Below, one piece after another: positions 26,073-36,699 of a stretch of 64,000 bases of DNA. The notes below the pieces were generated by a model that did no database searches, was not told the DNA's origin, and saw nothing but the letters and a program-made list of their open reading frames with translations. Position 1 is the first letter of the stretch, and every line of letters begins with the position of its first letter. The stretch is from Streptomyces stelliscabiei (GTDB lineage Bacteria > Actinomycetota > Actinomycetes > Streptomycetales > Streptomycetaceae): NCBI RefSeq assembly GCF_014873495.1, contig NZ_JADBGF010000001.1, positions 9,114,001 through 9,178,000 of the forward strand. The letters are read 5' to 3'. Position numbers and translations under genes: made by a program.

Positions 26073-26594
26073 TCAGGAGTGGCCGCCGCCGTCCTCGGGG
26101 CGACGGCGCGCCCGGTGCCAGGCCACGCCCAGCGCCCCGGCGACGAGCGCCGCGCCGAGGCCGATCTCGTGCGGGTCGAAGCCGGCCACGGTGCCGCCGG
26201 CCCCGGCGTGGGAGCCGCGGGTGGGGTAGTGGGTCGGGTGATGCGTCGGGTGGCCGGAGAGGATGGTGAGGTCCGTCCGGCCGCTCTCGTCGCCGCACTG
26301 GAACGACACCTCGTACACCGTGCCCGGTCTGGCGTCCCGGTCGACGGTCGCCGTGGCCGAGGACTGGCCCCGGGGGATGACGACGGAGTCGAAGACGCCC
26401 GAGGACACGGTCGTCCTGCGATGGCAGCCGTCGACACGCAGGAGCACCTGCCCGCCGGGGGCGACCGTCGAGGGCACGACACCGAAACCGAACGACGTGA
26501 TGTCGCCGGCCCGTGCCGCGTGCGCGGCGGGAGCGGTGAGGGAGAGGGCGGCCACGCCCAGCAGAGCGGCCGAAGCGACGCGTATCGCGCGCAT
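26073..26594 (-). CDS. Small surface protein with C-terminal membrane anchor (paralogue B)
   Basis: A 173-residue exported protein paralogous to the gene at 25418. It has a signal peptide to about residue 27 (AHAARAG) and a beta domain sharing the pattern V-x-P-GGQ-hydrophobic, RDARPGTVYEVSFQCGDE and paired cysteines. A His/Pro/Thr-rich linker (SGHPTHHPTHYPTRGSHAG) could bind metals. A C-terminal transmembrane segment precedes RARRRPEDGGGHS. The ATG at 26594 has GGAGG upstream. The convergent paralogue arrangement suggests an inverted duplication followed by divergence. Confidence 0.85.
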   Translation of the reverse strand: MRAIRVASAALLGVAALSLTAPAAHAARAGDITSFGFGVVPSTVAPGGQVLLRVDGCHRRTTVSSGVFDSVVIPRGQSSATATVDRDARPGTVYEVSFQCGDESGRTDLTILSGHPTHHPTHYPTRGSHAGAGGTVAGFDPHEIGLGAALVAGALGVAWHRARRRPEDGGGHS

Positions 26595-26751
26595 GATGAG
26601 CCTCCGGGTCCCCGAGGAGCCTGCCGCGGACCGTTTCCGCCTGCGTCTGAAATGCACCTCGATGACCGAAACGCTAGGAAGACACGCCCGGTGGCGCGAT
26701 CGCAGTAGCGCGAATGGGGCACGCGTGTGCTCCGCACAGGGGACCGGCACG

Positions 26752-26801
26752 CCCGCGACCGGGGGGAGTGCGCTGCGCGGCGCACGCCCCCCGGTCGCGG
26801 G
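26752..26801 (-). terminator. Terminator after the DUF4239 gene
   Basis: A long hairpin (about 22-bp arms 26752-26773 and 26780-26801, one mismatch) lies just past the 3' end of the minus-strand DUF4239 gene. Confidence 0.8.
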
Positions 26802-26819
26802 ACCGGGCTCGACGTGCCG

Positions 26820-27584
26820 TCACCCGCCCGCGTTCGGGAACAGGCTCAGGAACGGATCGGCCGTGGCCGACAGACCTCGGCTGTAGGGCGCGTCGAAGTC
26901 CCAGACGAGGAACAGCAGGAACGCGATGAGGGCGGAGAACAGTCCGGCCAGGATGAGTTCGCGCGGCGTACGCCGGATCTGCAGGGCGAAGACCATGCCG
27001 ACCGTCACCACGGCGCCGATGATCAGGCCGAACCACACCACGCCGGGCATGGTCTCGCCGGTGGAGTCGGCGCGGCTGCCGCGCGCGGCGTCGGCCGTCG
27101 CCACCTGGTCGAGCAGCGGCTGATAGGCCTGCGCCTCGAAGTCGCTGCGCGGCTCGTAGTCGGTGACGTCGTGCCGGACGGTCTCGAACAGCTCGGCGCC
27201 GCGGTCGGTCACCTCGCCCTTCTCCGCCATGACCTTCCACTCGGTGGACACGACATGGCCGACGTACGCGTCGATGTCGCCGCGGATGCGGTCGCGCACG
27301 TCCTGCGGATACACCCGCACCCGCTCACTGATCTCGTGCAGGGCCTGCGCCTCCGCCTGGACCTGGTCCTGGGCGGCGCTGCGGGCCTCCCACACACCGG
27401 CGATGGCCAGGCCCAGCACGATGGCGTACACCACGCCGATCATCATGGTGATGTACTCGATGACGTCCGGGGTCTCGGACGGGTCCTCGTCCGCCGGTGC
27501 GGCGTGATGCCGTACTACGGCCACGATGAGGACGACCAGACAGGCCGCCCCCATCGCGAGGGTGAGAACAAGCCATTCCGACAA
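26820..27584 (-). CDS. DUF4239-type membrane protein
   Basis: A 254-residue membrane protein with an N-terminal transmembrane helix (residues 5-24), a second near 45-65 (ITMMIGVVYAIVLGLAIAGV), a soluble helical middle and two C-terminal helices (about 188-232). The pattern matches the DUF4239 (bestrophin-like) family; its function is not established. Start codon TTG at 27584 has GGAGGAACC upstream. The Pro-rich gene ends 16 bases before it on the same strand, so the two are almost certainly one operon. Confidence 0.85.
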   Translation of the reverse strand: MSEWLVLTLAMGAACLVVLIVAVVRHHAAPADEDPSETPDVIEYITMMIGVVYAIVLGLAIAGVWEARSAAQDQVQAEAQALHEISERVRVYPQDVRDRIRGDIDAYVGHVVSTEWKVMAEKGEVTDRGAELFETVRHDVTDYEPRSDFEAQAYQPLLDQVATADAARGSRADSTGETMPGVVWFGLIIGAVVTVGMVFALQIRRTPRELILAGLFSALIAFLLFLVWDFDAPYSRGLSATADPFLSLFPNAGG

Positions 27585-27600
27585 GAGGTTCCTCCAGGGA

Positions 27601-28236
27601 TCAGCGCGGACGCAGTGCGGCGGCGGCGAACACCGCGGGCACGGTGACGAGCAGGGCGAGCGAGACGAGGGACGGACCGGAGCGCTTGGCAGCGGAGTGG
27701 GCCGGGGCCCGGTACGGCGGATAGCTCACCGGGGTCGGCGAGACCTCGGGGCGGACGCTGGGCGCGGGGTCGGGCCGCGCCTTCGTCCTCGGCACGGGAG
27801 TCGGGGTGGGGGCGGGCCGGGGCGCCTCGGTGACGGGCGGCGGGGGAGGCGGTGGCGCGGGCCTCGGGGGCGGGGTGGGCTTCGGCTTCGGGGCGGGCGG
27901 GGGGTCCGGAGCGGGGTCCGGGGTGGGCGTCGGCGACGGCGGTCTCGGCCGCGGCGGAGGTGTCGGGGTGGGGGTCGGCTCCGGCGGGCACGACGGGGTC
28001 GGCGGCGGAGGGGGCGTGGGCGTGGGCGACGGGGGCGGCTCGCAGGAGTCGGTGCCCCCGATCGCCACGGCGACCGCGCCGGAGCTGTCCGGGCCGACGG
28101 TCGCGTACGCGCAGGCGTCGGCGACCGCCGTGCCGCTCGGTGCTCCGCCGAGGAGCCAGGTCAGTGCGAGCAGGGCCGACAGCCGTAGGGCGAGAGCGGA
28201 TCGGGTCCGCTGGGGTCCTTGCACGTCGCAGATCAT
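27601..28236 (-). CDS. Secreted proline-rich protein with C-terminal membrane anchor
   Basis: A 211-residue exported protein. The signal peptide is long (about residues 1-39, LRLSALLALTWLLGGAPSGT). A short domain with two cysteines (DACAYATVG, TDSCEPP) follows, then about 110 residues of Pro-Thr, Pro-Lys and Pro-Arg repeats that would span the wall. One transmembrane helix (SLVSLALLVTVPAVFAAAAL) and LRPR close the chain. The DACAYATVG segment slightly resembles the DACAIAG segment of the surface protein at 25418. The role is unknown; it is probably a wall-spanning stalk. It is operonic with the DUF4239 gene. Confidence 0.75.
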   Translation of the reverse strand: MICDVQGPQRTRSALALRLSALLALTWLLGGAPSGTAVADACAYATVGPDSSGAVAVAIGGTDSCEPPPSPTPTPPPPPTPSCPPEPTPTPTPPPRPRPPSPTPTPDPAPDPPPAPKPKPTPPPRPAPPPPPPPVTEAPRPAPTPTPVPRTKARPDPAPSVRPEVSPTPVSYPPYRAPAHSAAKRSGPSLVSLALLVTVPAVFAAAALRPR

Positions 28237-28498
28237 CCGGGCTCGCGCGCCCGCGTACGCGGGAGCACGGGCGGATTGCTCCGGATGGGGGAAGAACGGG
28301 CCCCGAAGGTTTGAGTGCGGATGCCCGACGCTGACCCTTCGTTCGAGGTCCTCGCGGGCTGACGGACGGCACCGCGCCACAGACTCCGGAAAGAAAATCC
28401 GGCCGCATTGAACACTTCGGCCACTCCCGCCCGTACCTAGGACCAGCAAGCGGCGCAACAGGGCGCTGCAACACCCACCGGATACACGGGGAGTTGGA

Positions 28499-29509
28499 AT
28501 GAAGACCTCCTGGCGGAGCGCCTCACTCGTAGCGACAGCTGCGGCTGTACTGGTGCTGACGACGGCGTGCGGTCAGGAACAGGGGTCGACGTCCTCGCAG
28601 AACGTGGGCGCCGCTTCCTCCCCGACGCTCGGTGCCGGCACCATAGCGGGCACCGGTACCGGTACGGCCGGTGTCGGCGCGGCCGGTTCCGGTACCTCGG
28701 ACCAGGCCCAGTCCACCACGGCGGCCTCCGCGGGCCAGCTGACGGTGTGGAACAGCGACGAGTACGGCAAGGTCCTCACCGACAGCGCCGGACGCACCCT
28801 GTACCGCTTCGACAAGGACTCGTTCGAGCCGCCGAAGACGACCTGTGAGGGCGAGTGCGCCACCACCTGGCCGCCGGTTCCCGCCTCGGGCGCCACCGCC
28901 GCCGAGGGCGTCGACAAGGCCCTGCTCGGTGAGGTCAGCCGTCCCGACGGCACCAAGCAGCTGACGGTCGGCGGCTGGCCGATGTACTACTTCGCCAAGG
29001 ACACCAAGGCCGGCGACATCAAGGGCCAGGGCGTCAAGGGCTCCTGGTTCGCCTCGGCGCCCAACGGCAAGAAGGCCTCCACCAAGGCCGGCGGCACCGG
29101 CGGCGGCACGGGCGGCACCGGTGGCGGCGGGGGCGAGGCGGTCGAGCAGGCCGGCCTGACCACCCGCAACGACGCCAAGCTGGGCGAGATCGTCGTCGAC
29201 AAGAACGGCATGACGGTCTACCGGTTTATGAAGGACACCCAGTGGCCGATGTCCACCAAGTGCACCGGCGCCTGCCTCGACAAGTGGCCCGTCGTCGCCC
29301 CGGTCGACAAGAACGACACCAAGGGCATCCTGCTGAAGGGCTACACGGTCTTCGACCGTCCTGACGGCTTCAAGCAGCAGACCATCAACTGCATCCCGCT
29401 CTACACCTTCGCCAACGACAAGTCGCCCGGCGACACCAACGGCCAGGGTGTCGGCGGTACCTGGTTCGCCATCAACGGCGACGGAGAGCCGATCGGCGCG
29501 CAGAAGTAA
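28499..29509 (+). CDS. Repeat lipoprotein (SCO0930 family, COG4315 repeats)
   Basis: A 336-residue lipoprotein. Signal peptide with lipobox LTTAC (Cys near residue 24), a Gly/Ala/Thr linker, then four copies of the secreted repeat of unknown function: VLTDSAGRTLYRFDKD, MYYFAKDTKAGDIKGQGV, IVVDKNGMTVYRFMKD and LYTFANDKSPGDTNGQGVGG. Two copies carry a Cys-x3-Cys pair before a W-P motif (CEGECATTWPP, CTGACLDKWPV). A Gly-Thr-rich linker divides two halves, so the protein is a tandem duplication. It is anchored outside the membrane. GGGAG precedes the start. Confidence 0.9.
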   Translation: MKTSWRSASLVATAAAVLVLTTACGQEQGSTSSQNVGAASSPTLGAGTIAGTGTGTAGVGAAGSGTSDQAQSTTAASAGQLTVWNSDEYGKVLTDSAGRTLYRFDKDSFEPPKTTCEGECATTWPPVPASGATAAEGVDKALLGEVSRPDGTKQLTVGGWPMYYFAKDTKAGDIKGQGVKGSWFASAPNGKKASTKAGGTGGGTGGTGGGGGEAVEQAGLTTRNDAKLGEIVVDKNGMTVYRFMKDTQWPMSTKCTGACLDKWPVVAPVDKNDTKGILLKGYTVFDRPDGFKQQTINCIPLYTFANDKSPGDTNGQGVGGTWFAINGDGEPIGAQK

Positions 29510-29899
29510 GGACACCTTCCCCAGGGTGGACCGCCTCGCCATTCACATCACCGCACGCGGAAGGGAGTGGACGAGAAGAGAGTGCCGGACGCACCACATC
29601 AGCGCGGCCGATCAGGTCCGCCCCCTCCGCACCGCACGGAGGGGGCGGACCGCTTCGTATGCCCGGACCCGCCCGAACCGGGCCGTCCGGGCCCGCTGTT
29701 CTCCGGCAGGGTTCTCCGGCAGGCGCAACCGCCACGGGCGAACGGGCATGGCAGGGGCGGTGGTTGGGCAGGTGGCATCGGCGGCGACGTTGAACGGACG
29801 GTCAATTTCCGTTTTTACTCGCCCCTTCGGCGGGCGATCAGTAGCCTCAGCTCGAACACCGGATCGCCCACACCACCCCCGAAGCGCTGGAGTACACAG
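29510..29899. other. Intergenic region, lipoprotein to methyltransferase
   Basis: The 390 bases contain a terminator (29616-29650), a short hairpin near 29818-29836 (TCGCCC-CTTC-GGCGGGCGA) and the promoter region of the methyltransferase operon. No gene is supported. Confidence 0.4.
29616..29650 (+). terminator. Terminator after the repeat lipoprotein
   Basis: A perfect 14-bp stem (29616-29629 with 29637-29650) and a 7-base loop lie about 105 bases after the lipoprotein stop. Confidence 0.85.
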
Positions 29900-30712
29900 A
29901 TGGAGCGTCCCGCCTGGGCGCCGCGGAGCATCGACATCTCGATGCCGTCCGTGGCACGCATCTACGACTACTACCTGGGTGGTTCGCACAATTTCGAGGT
30001 CGACCGGGAAGCGGCCCGCAGGGCCATGGAGCACGTGCCGGGCCTGCCCAAGATCATGCAGGCGAACCGGGCGTTCATGCGCCGCGCCGTGCGGTACGCG
30101 GCCGACGCGGGCATCACCCAGTTCCTGGACATCGGATCCGGGATCCCCACCTTCGGAAACGTGCACGAGGTCGCCCAGGAGGCCAGCCCCGGCGCACGGG
30201 TCGTCTATGTCGACCACGACCCCGTCGCCGTAGCACACAGCCAGGAGGTTCTGAAGGGGAACGACGACGTGGACGTGGTCGCGGCCGACCTCCGCAAGCC
30301 CCGGCAAATCCTCGAAAGCCCCCATGTCCGCCGACTGATCGACCTGAACCGGCCGGTGGCGCTGCTCCTGGTTGCCATACTTCACTTCGTGGAGGACACG
30401 GACGACCCGTACGGAGCGGTGGCGGAGCTGCGCGACGCCCTCGCGCCCGGCAGCCTGATGATCGTCTCGCACGCCTGCCGTGAGGGAATCCCGTTGCCCG
30501 CGGAGCGGGCGGCGGGCGTGGTGGACGTGTACCGGAACATTCGCAATCCGCTGACCATGCGCACGTCCGACGAGGTCGCGCGGTTCTTCGAGGGGTACGA
30601 CATGGTGGAACCCGGAGTGGTGCCGATGGCCGAGTGGCGGCCCGACACGGCTTCCGAGGACGAGGATCCGTACGCCTACGCGCAGTTCGCCGGCGTGGGG
30701 ACCAAGGCGTGA
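29900..30712 (+). CDS. SAM-dependent methyltransferase, DUF574 family
   Basis: A 270-residue cytoplasmic protein of the actinobacterial DUF574/Methyltransf_19 family. N-terminal SVARIYDYYLGGSHNFEVDR is the family hallmark; FLDIGSGIPTFGNVHEVAQ and VVYVDHDPVAVAHS form the SAM-binding site. The substrate is unknown. GGAG precedes the ATG. Its stop overlaps the GTG start of rmdA by 4 bases, so the two are translationally coupled and probably act together. Confidence 0.9.
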   Translation: MERPAWAPRSIDISMPSVARIYDYYLGGSHNFEVDREAARRAMEHVPGLPKIMQANRAFMRRAVRYAADAGITQFLDIGSGIPTFGNVHEVAQEASPGARVVYVDHDPVAVAHSQEVLKGNDDVDVVAADLRKPRQILESPHVRRLIDLNRPVALLLVAILHFVEDTDDPYGAVAELRDALAPGSLMIVSHACREGIPLPAERAAGVVDVYRNIRNPLTMRTSDEVARFFEGYDMVEPGVVPMAEWRPDTASEDEDPYAYAQFAGVGTKA

Positions 30713-32853
30713 GGGCGGAGCCGGACGGGCCGGAGGACAGACTCCGCCGGTTCGCGACCATCTGGAGCCGCGCGGTCTTCCCCGCCACCTCCACGTCGCT
30801 GACCCGGCCCGAGTTCGAGGAACGACTGCTGCCGCTCGCCCGCAGGCTGAGCGAGGCACTGCGGGCGAGGACGTACGACGCCGAGGCGGGCAGGGCCGTC
30901 GGCGCCGCCCTCGTCGAGGCGCACTGCACCGAACCCGAGGCGCTCAGCCAGACCCTGGACTGCGTCGGCGCCTATCTGGTGCTCTACTGCGGTGGAGACG
31001 GCCCCCAGGAGGACCTGCGGGCCCGTGCCGGGCGGCTGCAGTCCTCGATGGCCGCCGGATTCGCCGAGGCGCTCAGGCAGCGGACGCTGGCGGAGCAGGA
31101 GGCCATCGCCCGCGCCGCGCTGGAGGCCCAGGGCGCGGTCGCCCTCGCGCTGCACGCCACCGAGGCCCGGTTCCGCGCGGTGTTCGAGGGCGCCGCCATA
31201 GGCATCGGCATCGCCGACCTCGACGGCAACATCCTCCAGGTCAACGGGGCGCTGCTGCGCATGTTCGGGCTCACCGAGCAGGCGATGCGCGGGCGCCGGG
31301 TCCCCGAGTGGAAACACGCCGAGGACGCGCCCCAGGTGTGGCGGCTGTACGACGAACTGGTCGGCGGCGAACGCGAGCACTACCACACCGAAAAGGCGTT
31401 CCACCGGCCGGACGGGACGGTCCTGTGGACCAACCTGACGGTGTCCCTGCTGCGGGACGCGGACGGCCGGCCCCAGTACCAGCTGGCCCTCATGGAGGAC
31501 ACCACCGAGCGCCGGCTGCTCAACCTCCGCCTCCGCTACGAGGCCACGCACGACGCGCTCACCGGGCTGCCCAACCGCACCCTGTTCTTCGAGCGCCTGG
31601 AGAAGGCCCTCGCGGCGGGCGACGGTCAGCGCTTCGGCCTGTGCTACCTCGACCTCGACGGCTTCAAGACCATCAACGACAGCCTCGGACACGCGGCCGG
31701 CGACCGGCTGCTCGTCGAGGTCGCCGACCGGCTCCAGTCCTGCGCGACCGCGCCCGGTGAGATGGTCGCCCGGCTCGGCGGCGACGAGTTCGTGGCGCTG
31801 ACCACCGGCACCGACACCGAGCACGAGGTCGACGAACTCGCCGACCGCATCATGAACGCGCTGGTCACCCCCGTGCGCATCGAGGGCCGGGAACTGCTGG
31901 TCCGCGGCAGCATCGGCATCGTCGAGGGTCCGGCGGGGGAGCGGGGCCCGGCGGAGGTGCTGCGCAGCGCCGACATCACGATGTACCGGGCCAAGTCGGC
32001 GGGCGGCAACCGCTACGAGGTCGCCGACGCGGAGGCCGACGCCCGCGCCATCACCCGGCACGGGCTCACGACGGCGCTGCCCGCGGCCCTGGACCGGGGC
32101 GAGTTCTTCATCGAGTACCAGCCCCTGGTCCACCTCGGCGACGGCACCGTGCGCGGCGCCGAGGCCCTGGTCCGCTGGCTGCATCCGCAGCACGGCGTCC
32201 TCGGCCCCGACCGCTTCATCCCGCTCGCCGAGCGCACCGGCCTGATCGTGCCGCTCGGCCGCTGGGTCCTGGAGCAGTCGGTCCGTCAGGCCCGCGCATG
32301 GCAGGAACGCAACGGCGGGAGCGGGGCGACCGAACCGCTGCGCGTCAACGTCAACCTCTCCCCGTGCCAGCTGACCCACCCCGGGCTGGTCCAGGACACC
32401 GTGGACATCCTGGAGCGCGCCGGACTCGAACCGGACGCCCTCTGCCTGGAGGTCACCGAGTCCGCCCTGATCGGCGCCGACGACGACCTGCTCAAACCGC
32501 TGCGCAGGCTCTCCGAGATGGGCGTCGACATCGCCCTCGACGACTTCGGCACCGGCTACTCCAACCTCGCCAACCTCCGCCGGCTGCCGGTCCGTGTCCT
32601 GAAGCTGGACCGGTCCTTCACCCAGAGCATGCAGCGTTTCCCGGCCGACCCCGTCGACCTGAAGATCGTCGAGGGGATCGTCTCCCTGGCCCACAGCCTC
32701 GATCTGGCGGTCACGGTCGAGGGTGTGGAGACGGGCGCCCAGGCCGAACAGCTGCGGATCCTCGGCTGCGACACGGCCCAGGGCTGGTACTACGCCCGCC
32801 CTGGGCCGCCGGAGCGGCTCCACGAACTGGCACTGGTGGACGCGACGGGGTAG
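30709..32853 (+). CDS. rmdA: PAS-GGDEF-EAL cyclic-di-GMP enzyme, RmdA-like
   Basis: A 714-residue cytoplasmic protein that makes or breaks cyclic di-GMP. An N-terminal helical region of about 150 residues precedes a PAS domain (about 155-270, RFRAVFEGAAIGIGIADLDG). The GGDEF domain has intact GGDEF (near residue 357), and the EAL domain has intact EAL in GAEALVRW (near 484) and DDFGTGYSNL. The layout and neighbours match RmdA (SCO0928), known in S. coelicolor to affect aerial development with both activities. The start GTG at 30709 overlaps the methyltransferase stop. Confidence 0.9.
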   Translation: MRAEPDGPEDRLRRFATIWSRAVFPATSTSLTRPEFEERLLPLARRLSEALRARTYDAEAGRAVGAALVEAHCTEPEALSQTLDCVGAYLVLYCGGDGPQEDLRARAGRLQSSMAAGFAEALRQRTLAEQEAIARAALEAQGAVALALHATEARFRAVFEGAAIGIGIADLDGNILQVNGALLRMFGLTEQAMRGRRVPEWKHAEDAPQVWRLYDELVGGEREHYHTEKAFHRPDGTVLWTNLTVSLLRDADGRPQYQLALMEDTTERRLLNLRLRYEATHDALTGLPNRTLFFERLEKALAAGDGQRFGLCYLDLDGFKTINDSLGHAAGDRLLVEVADRLQSCATAPGEMVARLGGDEFVALTTGTDTEHEVDELADRIMNALVTPVRIEGRELLVRGSIGIVEGPAGERGPAEVLRSADITMYRAKSAGGNRYEVADAEADARAITRHGLTTALPAALDRGEFFIEYQPLVHLGDGTVRGAEALVRWLHPQHGVLGPDRFIPLAERTGLIVPLGRWVLEQSVRQARAWQERNGGSGATEPLRVNVNLSPCQLTHPGLVQDTVDILERAGLEPDALCLEVTESALIGADDDLLKPLRRLSEMGVDIALDDFGTGYSNLANLRRLPVRVLKLDRSFTQSMQRFPADPVDLKIVEGIVSLAHSLDLAVTVEGVETGAQAEQLRILGCDTAQGWYYARPGPPERLHELALVDATG

Positions 32854-32884
32854 GAGGTTCCTTCCCAGCCGCCGACGCGTGCAG

Positions 32885-32917
32885 CGCGCCCCTCCAGGGG
32901 CGCGGGGAACTGCGCGA
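32885..32917. repeat. Dispersed palindromic element (copy 3, partial)
   Basis: A short hairpin of 9 bp followed by the right-arm core AGGGGCGCGGGGAACTGCGC of the repeat family seen at 10518. The left arm is mostly missing. It sits between the convergent rmdA and lysR-type genes and may act as their terminator. Confidence 0.75.
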
Positions 32918-32989
32918 TCGACCACGACGAGCCCGCGGACCGCAACGACGCTCCCCACCGACGGCGCGACCGGGAACACCGGCGAACCC

Positions 32990-33874
32990 TCACCGCTCGA
33001 CCAACATCCGCTGCAACTCCCGCGCGGCCCGAGGCGGAGCCACATCGCTGCGGTGAGCCAGCGCGATGGTCCGGTGCAGACCGGGGCGGGCCAAGGGGGT
33101 GACCCGTAGGCCACGCCCCGAGCGCGTCGCGACCATCCGCGGGACCACGGCCACACCCAGCCCCGCCCGGACGAACCCCAGGACCGCGTCCATCTCACCC
33201 CCCTCCACCGCGAAATCCGGCTCGAACCCCGCGGAGCGACACGCGGCGACGGTGAGTTCCCGCAGGTCGTAGCCGTGGCGGAACATGACCAGACGCTCGC
33301 CCTCCAGGTCGGACACACGGACGGTACGGCGACCGTCGCCGGGCCTCGGCGCGTCCGGCGAGGAGACCACGACCAGGTCCTCCCGCAGCAGCTCCACCGT
33401 GGTCAGGGCCGGGGAGGGCGTGGGGAGCGGCAGGACCACCAGAGCCAGGTCCAGGGCGCCGCGCGCGAGCTGGCGGACCAGGTCGTGGGAGCCGCCCTCC
33501 TCGATCAGCAGCCGGATGCCGGGGTAGCGGTCGTGGAAGGCGCGCAGCACGTCGGGCAGCAGCCCCGTGCACAGGCTCGGGGTCGCGCCGAGCCGGACCC
33601 GCCCCCGGCGCAGCTGGACCAGCTCCTGCACCTCGTGCCGGGCGGTGTCGGTGTCGGCGAGGATCCGCCGGGCCAGCGGCAACAGCGCCTCACCGGCGTC
33701 CGTCAGTGTGATGTTGCCTCGCGCCCGCCGGAAGAGCTCCGCCCCCAACTCCCTCTCCAGCGTCTTGATCTGTTGCGAGAGCGAGGGCTGCGCCACATGG
33801 ACCAGCTCGGCGGCCCGGGTGAAATGCCGGGTCTCGGCCACCGCGACGAAGTACTGGAGCTGCTGGAACTGCAT
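32990..33874 (-). CDS. LysR-family transcriptional regulator
   Basis: A 294-residue LTTR. The helix-turn-helix (residues 1-60, AVAETRHFTRAAELVHVAQP then SLSQQIKTLERELGAELFRR) is followed by a linker helix and a two-part effector domain (about 90-294). It is divergent from sdhC, with a palindrome at 33892-33910 in the gap, so the usual LTTR arrangement suggests it controls the sdh operon and itself. The effector is unknown; a C4 acid would be logical but is only inference. Confidence 0.92.
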   Translation of the reverse strand: MQFQQLQYFVAVAETRHFTRAAELVHVAQPSLSQQIKTLERELGAELFRRARGNITLTDAGEALLPLARRILADTDTARHEVQELVQLRRGRVRLGATPSLCTGLLPDVLRAFHDRYPGIRLLIEEGGSHDLVRQLARGALDLALVVLPLPTPSPALTTVELLREDLVVVSSPDAPRPGDGRRTVRVSDLEGERLVMFRHGYDLRELTVAACRSAGFEPDFAVEGGEMDAVLGFVRAGLGVAVVPRMVATRSGRGLRVTPLARPGLHRTIALAHRSDVAPPRAARELQRMLVER

Positions 33875-33891
33875 CCCTCCACGATACGGGA

Positions 33892-33910
33892 CGATAGTCT
33901 CCGGCTATCG
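33892..33910. promoter_or_regulatory. Probable LysR-type binding site
   Basis: CGATAG-N7-CTATCG lies 18 bases upstream of the lysR start and 58 bases upstream of sdhC. It contains the T-N11-A pattern typical of LTTR recognition sites. Confidence 0.6.
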
Positions 33911-33967
33911 AATCGAGCTGTTCCATGTCTTGGACCGATGGGGTGTTGCCGCTCTAGCGTCGTGGGC

Positions 33968-34738
33968 ATGGCTCTGGCAACGCGGACGGAACGGGCGAAA
34001 GGTCCGGGACCGGCGGAACGTTCGAAACGGACGGGACGGCCGGGACGGCCGGGACGGAAACCATCCCGGGTGCGCTCGGTGTGGGACAGCTCCCTCGGCA
34101 AGAAGACGGTGATGGCCGTCAGCGGACTGATCATGCTGGCGTACCTGGTCGTCCACATGCTCGGCAACCTCAAGATCTTCTTCGGCTCGGACGAGTTCAA
34201 CGGCTACGCCCACTGGCTGCGCACCCTCGGTGAGCCCTTCCTGCACCACGAGTGGGCCCTGTGGATCGTCCGCGTGGTCCTCGTCACCGCGGTCGTCGCC
34301 CACGCCACCGCCGCCTACCAGCTCAGCCGCCGGGACCTCCGGGCCCGGCCGGACACGTACGTCCACAAGAAGCGCCGGGCGAGCTACGCGACCCGCACCA
34401 TGCGCTGGGGCGGCGTCATCCTCGGCCTGTTCATCGTCTGGCACATCCTCGACCTGACGACCGGCACCGTCCACCCGGGCGGTTTCGAGGCCGGACACCC
34501 GTACCAGAACGTGATCGACACCTTCTCCACCTGGTACGGCAACGTCGTCTACATCGCCGCGGTGCTCGCACTCGGCCTGCACGTGCGGCACGGCTTCTGG
34601 AGCGCCGCCCAGACCCTCGGCGCCGGCAGCCGCACCCGCGACCGCGCCCTGAGGGCCACCGCGAACGTGCTCGCCCTGGTACTGACCCTGGGCTTCGTCT
34701 CCGTACCCCTCGCCGTCATGACCGGAGTGGTGAGCTGA
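33968..34738 (+). CDS. sdhC: Succinate dehydrogenase / fumarate reductase cytochrome b subunit
   Basis: A 256-residue membrane anchor with five hydrophobic segments (VMAVSGLIMLAYLVVHMLGN, WIVRVVLVTAVVAHATAAYQ, GGVILGLFIVWHILDL, NVVYIAAVLALGLHVRHGFW, LALVLTLGFVSVPLAVMTG) and histidines placed as in the di-haem b558-type single-anchor family. It passes electrons between sdhAB and menaquinone. The first 35 residues are a basic, Arg/Lys/Gly-rich tail. The ATG at 33968 has only a weak ribosome binding site; the start could be further downstream. sdhA follows 2 bases later. Confidence 0.9.
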   Translation: MALATRTERAKGPGPAERSKRTGRPGRPGRKPSRVRSVWDSSLGKKTVMAVSGLIMLAYLVVHMLGNLKIFFGSDEFNGYAHWLRTLGEPFLHHEWALWIVRVVLVTAVVAHATAAYQLSRRDLRARPDTYVHKKRRASYATRTMRWGGVILGLFIVWHILDLTTGTVHPGGFEAGHPYQNVIDTFSTWYGNVVYIAAVLALGLHVRHGFWSAAQTLGAGSRTRDRALRATANVLALVLTLGFVSVPLAVMTGVVS

Positions 34739-34740
34739 CC

Positions 34741-36695
<1,955 letters not shown>

Positions 36696-36699
<4 letters not shown>

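Noticed and set aside
30676..33318. An 880-codon minus-strand open frame opposite rmdA
   Set aside because: Antisense shadow of rmdA; composition is repetitive and no motif is visible.
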